From assembly GCA_014238335.1 (NCBI GenBank), contig JABABI010000042.1, positions 29,081-67,896 on the forward strand: 38,816 bases of DNA, read 5' to 3'. A program made the translations under genes and the position numbers. The notes under the pieces are model-generated. The model was not told where the DNA came from. It ran no database searches and saw nothing but the letters and a program-made list of their open reading frames with translations. Source of the stretch: Fuerstiella sp. GTDB taxonomy: Bacteria > Planctomycetota > Planctomycetia > Planctomycetales > Planctomycetaceae. Shown in pieces: positions 15,312 through 25,900 of the stretch (positions are counted from its first letter, which is position 1; each line of letters starts with the position of its first letter).

Positions 15312-16973
15312 TCACTTCTTCGGCCAGTCGGAAAGTTCGGACCACGTGCCATCTGTGGTGTCAATGAGTCGGGCCAGCACGACACCGCAATAACGTGACT
15401 CAGCGATTAGCTTCGCGCCCGGCGGAACTCTTCGCAGATCCGGGCGCAGGTCCGCCAGGCGATGATTCAGCAGTACCAGCCCGCGTTGCTTATCCGGCTG
15501 GTATTCAAACGGTAGCAGCTTAATCCTGCGTTTTTCAACGACAGGCACGAGTCGGCGAATGTCGCTCAGCTGAAACTGATGGGAAACCGGAGCCACGTAA
15601 ACTGTCGAGTTCTCCGGTACCTGTTTCCAGAAATCACCGTTTAGACCGTCTGACCAGTAGCAGGCTTCCAACCCCAGCACTTCGACAGCCCCCTGCGTTC
15701 CCAGTGCCATCAGAGAGTACTGTTCAAGACAAAACGGTCCCTGAACGGAAAACTGCCGCACTGTGGTGATCACCGCAACAATGCAGCAGCATCGCGCCAC
15801 ATTCTTTTTCCACTTCGGTTTCGCCACCGAGTCGGAACCATTGAATTCACGCAATCGACCACAAATCGGCCGCAAGGCGGCAACAAAGCCTCGGGCGGCG
15901 ATGAATGCAATCAGCGGCATGATCACTACGTACAGCCTCACACCGTCATACACCGGAGTTCCCGGCACGGCAAACACGACCAGTGGCCATAGAACGGACG
16001 CTGCGGCAAGGCATTCGACCTTCGTGAACTGTCGCGAACAAACTCGCCAAAGCGCAAATAACGTGACGGAAACCGGTAGCGTCGCCAGCGTCATGATGAA
16101 GGGAAAGTGCCACGGCACCGCTTTGTCAGCAAAACGTTGTCCGAGATACCAAACGTATAATGTCGGTCGGTCCGCCGTACTGCTGACATACAGACGCGTA
16201 TGATCGAGCGGATCCAGCCATAACCATGGCCACCCCGCGTAAAAAACGACAATCCCGGTCACACCCCACAATGCAAGTGGCCGAAATGCCGCCCATCGAA
16301 AAACCCAGAACACCCAGCCAATCACCAGCGGTGGAAGAAGCAGGCCGTGGACCTTTGTCAGCAACAGTAATCCCCACAAAAATCCGCTGATCAGACTTTG
16401 CCTGTTCGTGGGAGGAGTATCTCCGGTCCACCATGCTAGCAGCGGCACCAGCGTTGCCAGCCATGCCAGGGTCGTTGCCATTTCCTGCGTGGCCAGTCGC
16501 GCGTGGCCAACGACTCTGGGCATCAGCAACAGAAACACGGCCGCAGCGATGGCGGTGGCCATGTCGTATCGGCGACGAGTGAATTCCATCAGCAACAGAA
16601 CCGTTACGGCCAGAGCAAAGCAGGAACCGAGCCTGGCGGCCGGGACGTTGAAGGTCGACTTTTCGGCACCGGGAACTGCCCAGGATGTCGTTTGATGAGC
16701 CACGCCCAGTATCACTCGACCAAGTGGTGGAAAATCAGGCAGATAGGCCGGATCGCCAAAAACTTCTGCGGCCGCTGAAGTCGTAAACAGCAATGGGCCG
16801 TGGTGCAGGAACGCTTCAAAAACATAAATTCCCTGGCCGATATTAAATGATTCATCCAGAGTCAGCCCTGGCCCTGCCGGCAACGACGAATCAACAAGTC
16901 CGTGGTTGATCCGGGACGCTGCCAGCAAGAATGCGGCGACGGCAAAAAGAACTGAGATCGATATCGACTTCAT
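15312..16973 (-). CDS. GT39/ArnT-like (GT-C) membrane glycosyltransferase
   Basis: A 553-residue integral membrane protein with about ten helices in the first 420 residues and a soluble extracytoplasmic C-terminal part. The first loop has GLTLDESFNIGQGIY (36-50); the acids D40-E41 sit where the catalytic Asp-Glu of PMT/ArnT transferases lies. RVVGHARLATQEMATT is another region seen in this family. Such enzymes move a sugar from a polyprenyl-phosphate donor to a protein or lipid on the outer face of the inner membrane. The acceptor cannot be predicted. ATG 16973 has GAGA 7 nt upstream. The phosphatase gene follows immediately and appears coupled, although a metabolic link between the two is not evident. 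Confidence 0.82.
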   Translation of the reverse strand: MKSISISVLFAVAAFLLAASRINHGLVDSSLPAGPGLTLDESFNIGQGIYVFEAFLHHGPLLFTTSAAAEVFGDPAYLPDFPPLGRVILGVAHQTTSWAVPGAEKSTFNVPAARLGSCFALAVTVLLLMEFTRRRYDMATAIAAAVFLLLMPRVVGHARLATQEMATTLAWLATLVPLLAWWTGDTPPTNRQSLISGFLWGLLLLTKVHGLLLPPLVIGWVFWVFRWAAFRPLALWGVTGIVVFYAGWPWLWLDPLDHTRLYVSSTADRPTLYVWYLGQRFADKAVPWHFPFIMTLATLPVSVTLFALWRVCSRQFTKVECLAAASVLWPLVVFAVPGTPVYDGVRLYVVIMPLIAFIAARGFVAALRPICGRLREFNGSDSVAKPKWKKNVARCCCIVAVITTVRQFSVQGPFCLEQYSLMALGTQGAVEVLGLEACYWSDGLNGDFWKQVPENSTVYVAPVSHQFQLSDIRRLVPVVEKRRIKLLPFEYQPDKQRGLVLLNHRLADLRPDLRRVPPGAKLIAESRYCGVVLARLIDTTDGTWSELSDWPKK

Positions 16974-17175
16974 GTGAAGATCTCAGCGAGCAGGATGCGT
17001 TAAAAATGGAGGCCACCCCGGCGACCTCGACATGGCTTGTTGCGGCAGGAAACAGCAGGATACTAGATTCTACTACGCAGTCAGTATTTCAAATACGCAC
17101 GTTGATTCCGCTATTCAGTCAAAACACTGGTCTGTGGCAGCAGATCATATGAATTCTCCAGCCGACTCCTCCTGA

Positions 17176-19419
17176 TCAGACCACACGGGATTCCATATCC
17201 GGTACTTCCAGGGACGAAACACGGGGCGACCTCTCCGGAAACAGGCACAACAATGCCGGCAGAAATACCAGGTCAGCCACAAGTGCGGCGGCAAGCGTCG
17301 TACATCCCATCGCCGCGAAATTCACGTGCGTGGGCATCTGACTTGTCAACACGGTACCCAATCCCAAAGTGCAGACAACCGTGGTCATGACCAGCGCACT
17401 GCCAACGGTCAAAAACGTGTTTCGATTCGCCTCTGCTGGAGTGCGACCAAGTCGTCGTTCGTCTCGATAATGCGTGAGAAAATGGATCGTATCGTCCACA
17501 GCGATGCCCAGACAGATCGCGAACGAACACGCGCTCGCAATGCCCAGGGAATCGCTGATTATGAACCGCAGAGTACCGGCAGCGGCTAGCGGCATGACGT
17601 TGGGCAGGATCGAAATCAGACCAAATCGAAGCGAGCGAAATGCGATTGCAAGAACGACGAAAATGATCACCGACGCCGTCAGCAGGCTGTGGACAAGCTC
17701 TTCCACAACCTGTCGCACAACACGTCCCTCGATGATGACGTCACTAACCATTGCGAGTTGGAATCCGGGATTTGCGTCTTCGACTCGTTTCAGCTGAGTC
17801 TCAATTCTCGCAAACATGGGTTCATGAGCGGAGATTCCCCGGTCCCGCAGCCCGGTGACAATCTGAGCCTGCTGTTTGTCCGGCCGATAAAACTGATTCC
17901 GCAGCTCGTCAGGCAGCTGACTTGCCAGAATCGATCGGTGCTGTTTGTCCGGGCCTCGAAAAACAGACAGGCAGGTGCGAATGGATCGTGGTTTTCCGGC
18001 CAATTCTCCACCAGACAGCACGTGCTCGCATTGTTCAATCACAGACCAGATATCGGTGCGACCCTTCGATTCGTCCCACGACACCACGACTCGCAACGAC
18101 CTAATGCCGTTCAGAGCTTCGTCGCAGTCACGCATCGTCTGCCATGCTTCTGAATTCCGGGGAACTCGGTCGGTGAGTTTGTCATCAGGAATCAGCCCCA
18201 CCGCCACACGCACACACAGAATCGTGATCATGATTCCACAAACAGCGACGGGCAGCGCATGCCGCGACGAACACTCAATCAGTCCTGTGCACCGATTCAT
18301 CAGAAGCGTGACGGGGTCTTTGGCTGAAGCGATGTGCATCCTGTCTGACAGCCACGAGTTCGCGAGCAGCGGTGTCAACAGAACAACAGAGAAAAACGTC
18401 ACAACAACGCCGATGACAGCAACACGACCAAATCCGGAGATCATTTCCGCACTGGACCACATGAGCGACCCAAAACCAATGGCCGTCGTAATCGAAGTCA
18501 GCAGACACGCGGGTCCGACCGTCTGTACAGCGCGATAAACTGCATCTCGCTGAGTTTCACCGCTGGCCCGCAGCTGGCGAATTCTGACGACAAGGTGCAT
18601 TCCGTCGGCAAAGCCGACCATTGTGATCAGCACGGGTAGAATAATCTTTGCCAGTTCGTTCTCAGCCTGACCGATCAGCTGCAGCCAGCCCATCGTCCAT
18701 ACGACGGCGACGGAAGGCCCACTTCCGGCAATAATAATCGCAGCGGGCCGCCGAAACATCAGCACGGCCAGTAGCCCCACGACCGTATACGCCATCAGCT
18801 GAATGCGGTAATGGTCTTCCGCCAAGGCCCGGTCATGCGCTCCATGCAAAGCCAGCGGACCGGTGGCACGAACACGAATATCTGCGGACTCCAGGAATTC
18901 CGCAGCGCAACTTCGAATCGGGGGAACGTCCCCCCGTTGCTGCACGTCGATCAGCATCATCATCGTGGTGCCATCTGCAGAGATCAGGCTTCCGGATGCC
19001 AGCGGATGCTCGAGCACCCGCGAGCGAGCAACCACAAAGTCTTCGTCAGTGCCGTCCGCATCGGGAAGAATCGGGGTGACACGTCCACGCAGTGAGACTT
19101 CCGGAATGTCGCCAAACCAGACCAGTCTGCGTACATGCGGCATTTCGCGGATCGCAGCAGCGGCGGTGCGCACAGCCACGAGTTGTTCGGACCGAAAAAA
19201 ATCCTCGTTCTCAAGTACAAGTACAAGCGGCGCATTCAAGGTGAACGTTTCTTCCACCGCTGTCAGCGCCTCGGCAGCTTCGTCTGTCACCCATGTCGCG
19301 GGAACAGATTTCGCAATGCGACAGCCCATGAATCCCAGCACAGGAGGAAGCGAAAGAAGCGCGACGAAGCACCAGCCGATCAGCGGGCGGTCTGCAATAA
19401 TTCGAGCGATGAAGTTCAT
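17176..19419 (-). CDS. RND/MMPL-family exporter (second copy type)
   Basis: A 747-residue RND protein with two matching halves: helix, extracytoplasmic loop, helix bundle, repeated. The second half has CLGIAVDDTIHFLTHYRDERR with the acidic pair D642-D643, nearly the same wording as in the exporter at 8652-11159; the first half has MVGFADGMHLVVRIRQLR at the equivalent place. Proton-driven export of a hydrophobic compound is expected from the family. The start is set at ATG 19419 (MNFIARIIADRP); an in-frame TTG at 19440 would add seven residues. No adaptor or outer membrane partner is nearby. The protein is about 90 residues shorter than the other exporter, mainly in the loops. The GT39-like gene lies 202 bp downstream on the same strand. 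Confidence 0.85.
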   Translation of the reverse strand: MNFIARIIADRPLIGWCFVALLSLPPVLGFMGCRIAKSVPATWVTDEAAEALTAVEETFTLNAPLVLVLENEDFFRSEQLVAVRTAAAAIREMPHVRRLVWFGDIPEVSLRGRVTPILPDADGTDEDFVVARSRVLEHPLASGSLISADGTTMMMLIDVQQRGDVPPIRSCAAEFLESADIRVRATGPLALHGAHDRALAEDHYRIQLMAYTVVGLLAVLMFRRPAAIIIAGSGPSVAVVWTMGWLQLIGQAENELAKIILPVLITMVGFADGMHLVVRIRQLRASGETQRDAVYRAVQTVGPACLLTSITTAIGFGSLMWSSAEMISGFGRVAVIGVVVTFFSVVLLTPLLANSWLSDRMHIASAKDPVTLLMNRCTGLIECSSRHALPVAVCGIMITILCVRVAVGLIPDDKLTDRVPRNSEAWQTMRDCDEALNGIRSLRVVVSWDESKGRTDIWSVIEQCEHVLSGGELAGKPRSIRTCLSVFRGPDKQHRSILASQLPDELRNQFYRPDKQQAQIVTGLRDRGISAHEPMFARIETQLKRVEDANPGFQLAMVSDVIIEGRVVRQVVEELVHSLLTASVIIFVVLAIAFRSLRFGLISILPNVMPLAAAGTLRFIISDSLGIASACSFAICLGIAVDDTIHFLTHYRDERRLGRTPAEANRNTFLTVGSALVMTTVVCTLGLGTVLTSQMPTHVNFAAMGCTTLAAALVADLVFLPALLCLFPERSPRVSSLEVPDMESRVV

Positions 19420-19874
19420 TCGGGCAATGCTGCCGCACAACGAAGCCGCCGTTTCACGGTGCCATGGTTGTGACTGCGGTCACGGGACTCAGGGGTGATT
19501 CTGCAAATGAACAGGACGATCCGTTCACTTCATCAGCGGTCGTCAGAACAGTATGAATCAGAGGGAACACCTCGTCAGAGGCAAATCCGTCATCACCTCG
19601 TATAAAACTCGACCACCCTGCGCTGGCGACCAAACGGAGTGAAGTTACCAGCTGGTCAGGATCATCCCAATGAAGAGAACTGCAGAATGCACGTATTGTG
19701 TGTTTTCTGGCGGGTGCCTGCCGGTGAAACGTATTAATCTGGCGGTCCGGTTGACCGGTGTGCCGGATTGTCCAGATTCCGCCGATACTCGCGGCGGGAA
19801 CCACACAGTGATAAAGTAAGAGTCATCGTCCCATGAACGTATAATGACTCCAATCAAGACAACAGGAGAATCCT
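19420..19874. other. Divergent intergenic region before the ThuA-like gene
   Basis: About 455 bases lie between the RND exporter (minus) and the ThuA-like gene (plus). A minus-strand frame at 19454-19804 (116 codons, MVPAASIGG start) ends 34 bp before the exporter start; it has no recognised motif, its first half looks random, and I do not call it a gene. A small inverted repeat GTGAC-TGCG-GTCAC occurs at 19470-19483. A consensus -10 hexamer lies at 19840. Confidence 0.4.
19840..19845 (+). promoter_or_regulatory. Candidate -10 hexamer TATAAT for the ThuA-dipeptidase pair
   Basis: A perfect TATAAT sits 29 bp before the GTG start, leaving a short leader that contains the AGGAGA ribosome binding site (19864-19869). 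No good -35 sequence is found 16-18 bp upstream, so the promoter is only a suggestion. Confidence 0.3.
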
Positions 19875-20840
19875 GTGAACCGCATAATCTCACTGGCCCT
19901 TGTATGCACTCTTGTTACTGGCGTCTCAATCTCGGCGAACGCGACCGAGCCAAAGGCCCGTATCGTGCTGATTGCCGGGCAGGTGAGTCATCCTTCCGGG
20001 CAGCATGAATTCAACGCTGGCAGCATTCTGCTGGCCCGTGCATTGAATGAACACAGCAAACTTGCCGTTCATGTGAACGTCGTTCACGACGGCTGGCCCA
20101 CGGACGAATCCGTTTTCGAAGGAGCCAAAGCCGTCGTAATTTACTCTGATGGAAACGACAGGCACCCCACCAAAGGTCACGAGGAAACGCTGGATGCGAT
20201 GGTCGACAAAGGCATGGGCGTGATGTGCATGCACTACGGTGTCGAAGTGCCGGCCGGACCGCGTGGTGAGTTCTTCAAGAAGTGGATTGGCGGTCACTAC
20301 GAAGGCGGCTTCTCGTGCAATCCTCACTGGACGGCTCCGCTGGCACCTCATTCCGATCACCCAATTGCCCACGGCATTCCGATGTTTCCCGCGAATGACG
20401 AGTGGTACTACAACATGCGTTGGGCAAAACCGAAAACTGCACTGGACATTCTCACATCAACCCCCACGCGAGACCGGATCAACCGTTACATCCACTGGAC
20501 TCCAGCGGGTGAAAAGAAACTTGGTACACGACAGACTTTGATGTGGGCGGTGGAACGATCGGACGGCGGTCGAGGCGTTGGGTTCACGGGCGGGCACTGG
20601 CACCGCAACTGGGCAATCAATGACTTTCGTCGCATCGCTCTGAATGCGATGATCTGGACAGCCGGGATGGAAGTCCCGGAAGGTGGCGTAGAATCCCTCT
20701 TCGTCACCGAAGCTCAGCTCAATGAAAACCTGGATCCCAAGAAGAAAATGGTCCATATCTCACTGCCGAGTGCTGCGGACCTCAAGCAACCTGTCGCCGA
20801 TGCCGTGGGCTTCCGCTGGCCGGGCGGTCCTCAGAAATAA
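19875..20840 (+). CDS. Secreted ThuA-like domain protein
   Basis: A 321-residue protein with a signal peptide (MNRIISLALVCTLVTGVSISANA, cut near residue 23). The rest is one ThuA-like domain, a relative of class I glutamine amidotransferases: KARIVLIAGQVSHPSGQHEF at the start, AKAVVIYSDGNDRHP, then MGVMCMHYGVEVP at the position of the nucleophile elbow, and HPIAHGIPMF and GFTGGHWHRNW later. ThuA proteins were linked to trehalose use in rhizobia, and the domain is abundant in planctomycetes, where the role is mostly unknown. GTG 19875 is supported by AGGAGA 5 nt upstream. The dipeptidase gene begins 31 bp after its stop, so the two probably share an mRNA. Confidence 0.85.
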   Translation: MNRIISLALVCTLVTGVSISANATEPKARIVLIAGQVSHPSGQHEFNAGSILLARALNEHSKLAVHVNVVHDGWPTDESVFEGAKAVVIYSDGNDRHPTKGHEETLDAMVDKGMGVMCMHYGVEVPAGPRGEFFKKWIGGHYEGGFSCNPHWTAPLAPHSDHPIAHGIPMFPANDEWYYNMRWAKPKTALDILTSTPTRDRINRYIHWTPAGEKKLGTRQTLMWAVERSDGGRGVGFTGGHWHRNWAINDFRRIALNAMIWTAGMEVPEGGVESLFVTEAQLNENLDPKKKMVHISLPSAADLKQPVADAVGFRWPGGPQK

Positions 20841-20871
20841 TTCTTTGAAATTCGGAAAGCAGAAGGTCGAC

Positions 20872-21993
20872 ATGATTCGCATGATTTTGTTCGCGGCGGT
20901 CACTGTCCTGGCGCGGACTCCGTCGTATGCTCAGGACGCAGCCCGCCCTGTCGTCGTACTGACAGATGAAGGCCGGGCTGTGCATTTTTCCGGAATGCTG
21001 TTCGATGGTCACAACGATCTGCCGTGGGAACTGCGCAAGAGTGGTAATTCATCGTTCGATCAGATCGACATCGCAAAGAATCAACCGCATCAGCACACGG
21101 ATATCCCGCGATTAAAGCGCGGCGGCGTTAAAGCCCAGTTCTGGTCGGTGTACGTATCAGCTGACACGATACTGACTGGCGATGCTCTGTTGCAAACGAT
21201 GCAGCAGATTGACATCGTCGATCAGATGATCGAACGATACCCGCAGACCTTCGAATTCGCAGCGTCGGCCGCGGAAATCGAACGGATCGTCAAATCGGGG
21301 AAGATCGCGTCGATGATGGGGGTCGAAGGCGGCCACTCGATCGAAGGTTCACTGGGTAATCTGCAGCGCCTGTACGATCGCGGATGTCGGTATATGACCC
21401 TGACTCATTCAAAGACCCTGCCATGGGCGGATTCTGCAACGGACGATGCGAAACACGGCGGCCTGACCGACTTCGGGAAGGAAGTCGTTCGGGAGATGAA
21501 TCGACTGGGCATGCTGGTGGATCTGTCCCACGTTTCTCCGGAAGTGATGCATCAGGCGATCGACGTTTCCGCAGCGCCGGTCATCTTTTCTCATTCATCA
21601 GCGCTGGCGATTAACGATCATCCTCGTAACGTGCCGGACGACGTACTGCAGCGAATGCCAAAGAACGGCGGTGTCGTCATGGTGAACTTCTTCTCGAAGT
21701 ACGTCATCCCGACGGCACAGCGCAATAAAAACGAAAATTTGCCTGGTACAATCCATGACGTCGTTGACCACATCCACCACATCGCGACCGTTGCCGGTGT
21801 CAGTCACGTCGGTATCGGGTCTGACTTCGACGGAGTCTCCCGGCTGCCTGAACAACTGGAAGACGTTTCAATGTACCCGCTGATCACTCAGGAACTGCTC
21901 AATCGGGGCTATGCGAAAACAGACATTCACAAGATTCTGGGCGGCAACGTACTGCGGGCTTTGCGCAGTGCGGAAGAGGTCGCGAAACGGTGA
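20872..21993 (+). CDS. Membrane dipeptidase, M19 (renal dipeptidase) family, exported
   Basis: A 373-residue metallopeptidase with a signal peptide ending near YAQ (residue 21). The binuclear zinc ligands of family M19 are visible: H47 and D49 in DGHNDLPW, bridging E152 in GVEGGHSIEG, H220 in LSHVSPEVM and H241 in FSHSSALA, plus D318 in GIGSDFDGV. The family cleaves dipeptides, including some with a D-amino acid at the second position. ATG 20872 is chosen because GAAGG lies 5 nt upstream and a signal peptide follows directly; longer readings into the preceding gene are unlikely. It probably acts in the periplasm on peptides from protein or cell-wall turnover. Its likely operon partner is the ThuA-like protein upstream. 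Confidence 0.92.
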   Translation: MIRMILFAAVTVLARTPSYAQDAARPVVVLTDEGRAVHFSGMLFDGHNDLPWELRKSGNSSFDQIDIAKNQPHQHTDIPRLKRGGVKAQFWSVYVSADTILTGDALLQTMQQIDIVDQMIERYPQTFEFAASAAEIERIVKSGKIASMMGVEGGHSIEGSLGNLQRLYDRGCRYMTLTHSKTLPWADSATDDAKHGGLTDFGKEVVREMNRLGMLVDLSHVSPEVMHQAIDVSAAPVIFSHSSALAINDHPRNVPDDVLQRMPKNGGVVMVNFFSKYVIPTAQRNKNENLPGTIHDVVDHIHHIATVAGVSHVGIGSDFDGVSRLPEQLEDVSMYPLITQELLNRGYAKTDIHKILGGNVLRALRSAEEVAKR

Positions 21994-22009
21994 GCACAGC
22001 GACGGGCCA

Positions 22010-22867
22010 CTACTGAACCTTGATCTCGGCGACTGGAGAACTGACCAGCACAGTCAGCTTTTTGTCCGGCGCCAGTGAGAAGATCGTGCGAATGTGTGGA
22101 TCGGCAATCAGCAGCTTCTGGCCGCTGCGGCACAGTCCGACGGGGCGGTCCAGCGGTTCGCCAACAACCCACTTTTCCTTTTCACCGTCTGCCGTCACCT
22201 TCCAGACACAGTGCTCGTAGTTGTCCGTGACAAAGAACGTGCCGTCATCCGTTCGCACGATGTTGTGCGGCAGATTAAACGGGTGACCTTTCACAAACGG
22301 TTCAATCTTTCCGTCGGGCGTGACTTTCTGAATCTGCCCGTCCTTGCTGGATGTCGACAGGACCCACAGGTTGCCATCAGAGTCCAGAGTCAGCCCGCGG
22401 GGCGAATTGATGACCGCAAATTCCTCCGGTTCCTTCAGTCCTTCCTTCGGCATTTTCCAGATACGATGAAGTTCCAGATCAGCAGTGTAGATCGTTCCAT
22501 CCGGAGCCACCGCCATTGCCATCGGAATACCAATCCAACCGTCGGTCAGGGGTTGAGGCGTACCGTCGTCGTCAAACCGATAAACTTCGCGAGTGGACGA
22601 GTCACCGGCGAGAAGTTTGCCTTCGTGATCGATCGCCAGGCACCTGACAGCGTTTAAAGGAGTGCGAAATTTTTTGGAACCCCGAAAATAGACGCTCTTT
22701 TCACCCCCTTCAATTTTCCAGATGCCCGGCATGTTTCGATCAGCGACATAGACGACGCCGTCTGCCGTTGCCGTGACGGCGAGCGGATAATCAAATTCTG
22801 TAGGCGCGTCCTGTCCAAACGCGGCAGAAGCGGCAACTATGACAGCGATCGAAGCAAAGTTTTTCAC
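22010..22867 (-). CDS. Secreted NHL/SMP-30-like beta-propeller protein
   Basis: A 285-residue protein with a signal peptide (MKNFASIAVIVAASAAFGQ). Repeats of about 40-45 residues with the pattern 'D.(D/E)G.(I/L)Y(V/T)AD' occur throughout (ATADGVVYVADRN, DHEGKLLAGDSS, APDGTIYTADLE, DSDGNLWVLSTS, TDDGTFFVTDNY), typical of six-bladed NHL, SMP-30 or virginiamycin-B-lyase-like propellers. No clear catalytic residues are seen; the role may be binding or a lactonase-like reaction. The start is GTG 22867, with a weak ribosome binding site. The gene is 50 bp downstream of the large ASPIC/UnbV lipoprotein on the same strand and is probably co-transcribed with it. Confidence 0.82.
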   Translation of the reverse strand: MKNFASIAVIVAASAAFGQDAPTEFDYPLAVTATADGVVYVADRNMPGIWKIEGGEKSVYFRGSKKFRTPLNAVRCLAIDHEGKLLAGDSSTREVYRFDDDGTPQPLTDGWIGIPMAMAVAPDGTIYTADLELHRIWKMPKEGLKEPEEFAVINSPRGLTLDSDGNLWVLSTSSKDGQIQKVTPDGKIEPFVKGHPFNLPHNIVRTDDGTFFVTDNYEHCVWKVTADGEKEKWVVGEPLDRPVGLCRSGQKLLIADPHIRTIFSLAPDKKLTVLVSSPVAEIKVQ

Positions 22868-22917
22868 GGCAGATAACTCGATGAATTGAAATGAGAAATA
22901 ATTGTGGGCCAGAAAAG

Positions 22918-25900
22918 CTACAGATCTTGCAACACATCCCGAAATTCGTGCGGTGAATACTCACGAGTCTGCCAGTCATCGACATACTGTCGGTGCTCGG
23001 CTGAATCCGGAACCTGATCATCTGCTGAAAAAGGATACCGACTCATTGCCCGGAATGGGAATGGTTCTGACGATTGCCCGTAAATTGTGTTCAGATCGGC
23101 ATCTTTGTCGTAGCCGATATTCGTCAATACGAAATCCCGCTTCCAACCGTCCCGCTGGGGTTCTGTCGGAGCTGCAAATTCTATGGTCAGCTCGTCACCG
23201 GGCCCCATAACAACCATCCGATCGTCATGCTCAATCAGCAGCGGCGTCACTTCTCCATAGCGAGTAAACCTGCCGAATAGAGTAGGCCAGCGAGGAGCCG
23301 TGGTTACCGCAGCGTAGTCGTACCCTTCCGGTGCCCGGCCGTTGCGAAACAAGGCGTTGTCGTCGTAAGTGCGGCGGCTGAAACCTCGAAAATGCAGATC
23401 GGTAGTCAGCAGTGGGCATCGCTGAGTGACCGTATCCGCATTCTCTTCGTCAACAGTAAAAAATGCACGGTCCCAATACAGCTCCATGCTGGAACGAATT
23501 CGGAAACGAGAGTCGCTGCCAGTGAAGATGTCAGAAATGTCAACGACCATAGCTTTGGTCTTGCCACTGGGGAACCCAACGAACGGACGAACGACTTCCC
23601 AGCCACCATCGCCGTCAGGCACTTCGATGGACGGACCGGTCGGGCCGTCCATGTCGGGGTTCTGTGCGATGCCAAGGTTCAGAGACGTATCGGTCGGAAA
23701 TACCCAGCCAATAAGAAACAAGCGGACGTTGCGAGACGCGATCTCTTCATCGGGCAGGTCGCCCAGATCAAACTCCATCGTCCATTCATCGGTCAGCCCC
23801 TGCATGATGCGGCCTTCGAAGGCCTGCACATAGTCGCCGTCGGCAGCTGACAAACCTGACAGCAGATCTTTGCCCCGACCATCGATTACCGACACCGGGC
23901 TGTGTGGCTGTTTGACGGTGTGAACTCTGTGAGCCGCCATGTCCGGCGAACCGACTTTTTCGTTGGTGAAAATATCCACATCCGCCGGGTGATCGATCGC
24001 AGTAAGTTGCACCTGATCAAAGTACGCCGTCTCCCACAGTTCTTCGGTAAGCTGCAGGACGTATCGTCCGTCCTTTTCGACAAGCGACTCGCCACGAATT
24101 AATAGATTCTCCCACTCACGAGTCGGAGCAATTTCTCCGCTGGCCTGTACCAGACCGAGCGGCGCGGCCCACAGGCAGTCGCTGAAGAATTCGAAGCGAT
24201 CCCCCGTCCATGTGTAGATGTAGGGGCAGGAACCTTTCAGAATCTGAGGCGCTAAAACGCCGATCCGCGTCCGCAGCAGGCTGGGGACGGTGATGTTCTG
24301 GGGAATGCCGTCGGTCCAGATGATGCGAATGGCGTCCGCCGATTGGGCTTTGCCCAATCCCAGATGAAGCCGTGGCTTGTCGATGACTTCTGCGTGATAC
24401 AGGCTGCCGGCTCGCACTTCGATCACGGATCCAATTCCATGCATGTTCACTCGATTGGACGGAAACTGAGGATCGTCGGGAACGGCTCGCGCAACGACGT
24501 CAATCCAGTTGTTCTTATTGCCGCCGTCGTTCGTGAGTAATCCCAGGGTGCCATCCTGGGCAGAAACATAAACGATGTCCAGATCACCGTCGTCGTCGAT
24601 GTCCGCAGCGCAACAAGTCGCCACACCGTTTTCGGTGCCCGTCCCTGCCATCTCCCATATAGACACACCTCCGCTGCTCACTGACAATCCCTCGTTACTG
24701 CAGCACGCTGCATCAAGCGCACCGTCGTTATCGAAATCAGCCAATACCGTCTTTCTTCCAGGTTGCCTGATATCGAATATCTCGGGGCTGCCAGGAAACT
24801 TCGCCGCAACGCTGATTGATTGTGGACTGATTGCGCCACCTGACGCATCGCTTCCGCTTTTCGGCCCTGTTAAGACAAGCAGCCACTTTCCATTTGCCGG
24901 CGTTTCCTTTTCGTCAAACAGCATATTGGGGATCCAGCGGAACCGACCGTGGAGAATATTCTGCAGATAGCCGACGTCTCCGTGCGTTGAGACGCCCGCA
25001 ACATCGATCGCAACATCGCTGTTCCAGTCAACTACAGCTAACGACTGCAACCCGTACTCAGGCAACGACGCCGCGTCATTCATGTTTTCAAATACAGTGC
25101 CGTCGATGTTCTTCCACAAGGTCATTCCGGCATCGGTCGCGAAGATCAAATCCAGGTCACCGTCCGCTTCCAGGTCTGCGGCGACAATGTCATTGATCTT
25201 CTGAACAGCTTCTCCTTCTCCCTGCGGCAGAACGTTCAGAGAACGTCCTCCGTCTTCACTCATTTCGTTGCGAAAGACGACAACACCATTGTCGCTCCAG
25301 GCAACAACATCCAGGTCCGTGTCGTACCAGCGATTCTGTCCCGCCGGGTCCGAAACAATCTTCTGGTCCCCGTCCGCATCTCGCAGCAGCGACGGATTCT
25401 TTATATCGCTGATAGCTTTATCAAAGTCGCGGTCGATATCCACAAGCAGAAATTCTCTGACACTGATCTGCTGCTCGGGCGATGTCATCAGCAGCGTCCA
25501 TTCCGCAGCCAGATCCGTTCCACGAGAATAGATTTCAATCCGGCCTTCACGTGCCACAATCAGATCGTCAAAGCCGTCCAGATTCATGTCCAGCATTTCG
25601 ACCTGCGTGACACCGGTGATTACTGGCAGACCCTCCGTCGGCAGAAAGGCTTTTACGACGGTCGGTTCCGGAGCGGGAATGGCGCCCGCTTCCGTAGCGG
25701 CGGAAAGAAACTCTGCATCAAATTGCAGCAGCAGGTATTCCAGCAGATTCCTGTTCAGCCGCCGCTGGTCGATCTGTGTGGCCAGCTCCGGCAGCAACAG
25801 GTTGCCGGTCATCATGGCGGGCCCCATCAGTGTGGCGGCATTGCTGCCGTCAAATCCGTCCAGAGCCTTCGAGATCGTTTCCACCAGGTCCATCCGTCGC

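Noticed and set aside
19454..19804. 116-codon minus frame just upstream of the second RND exporter
   Set aside because: Position is plausible for a small gene, but the N-terminal half looks random and no motif or ribosome binding site is visible; not enough to call.
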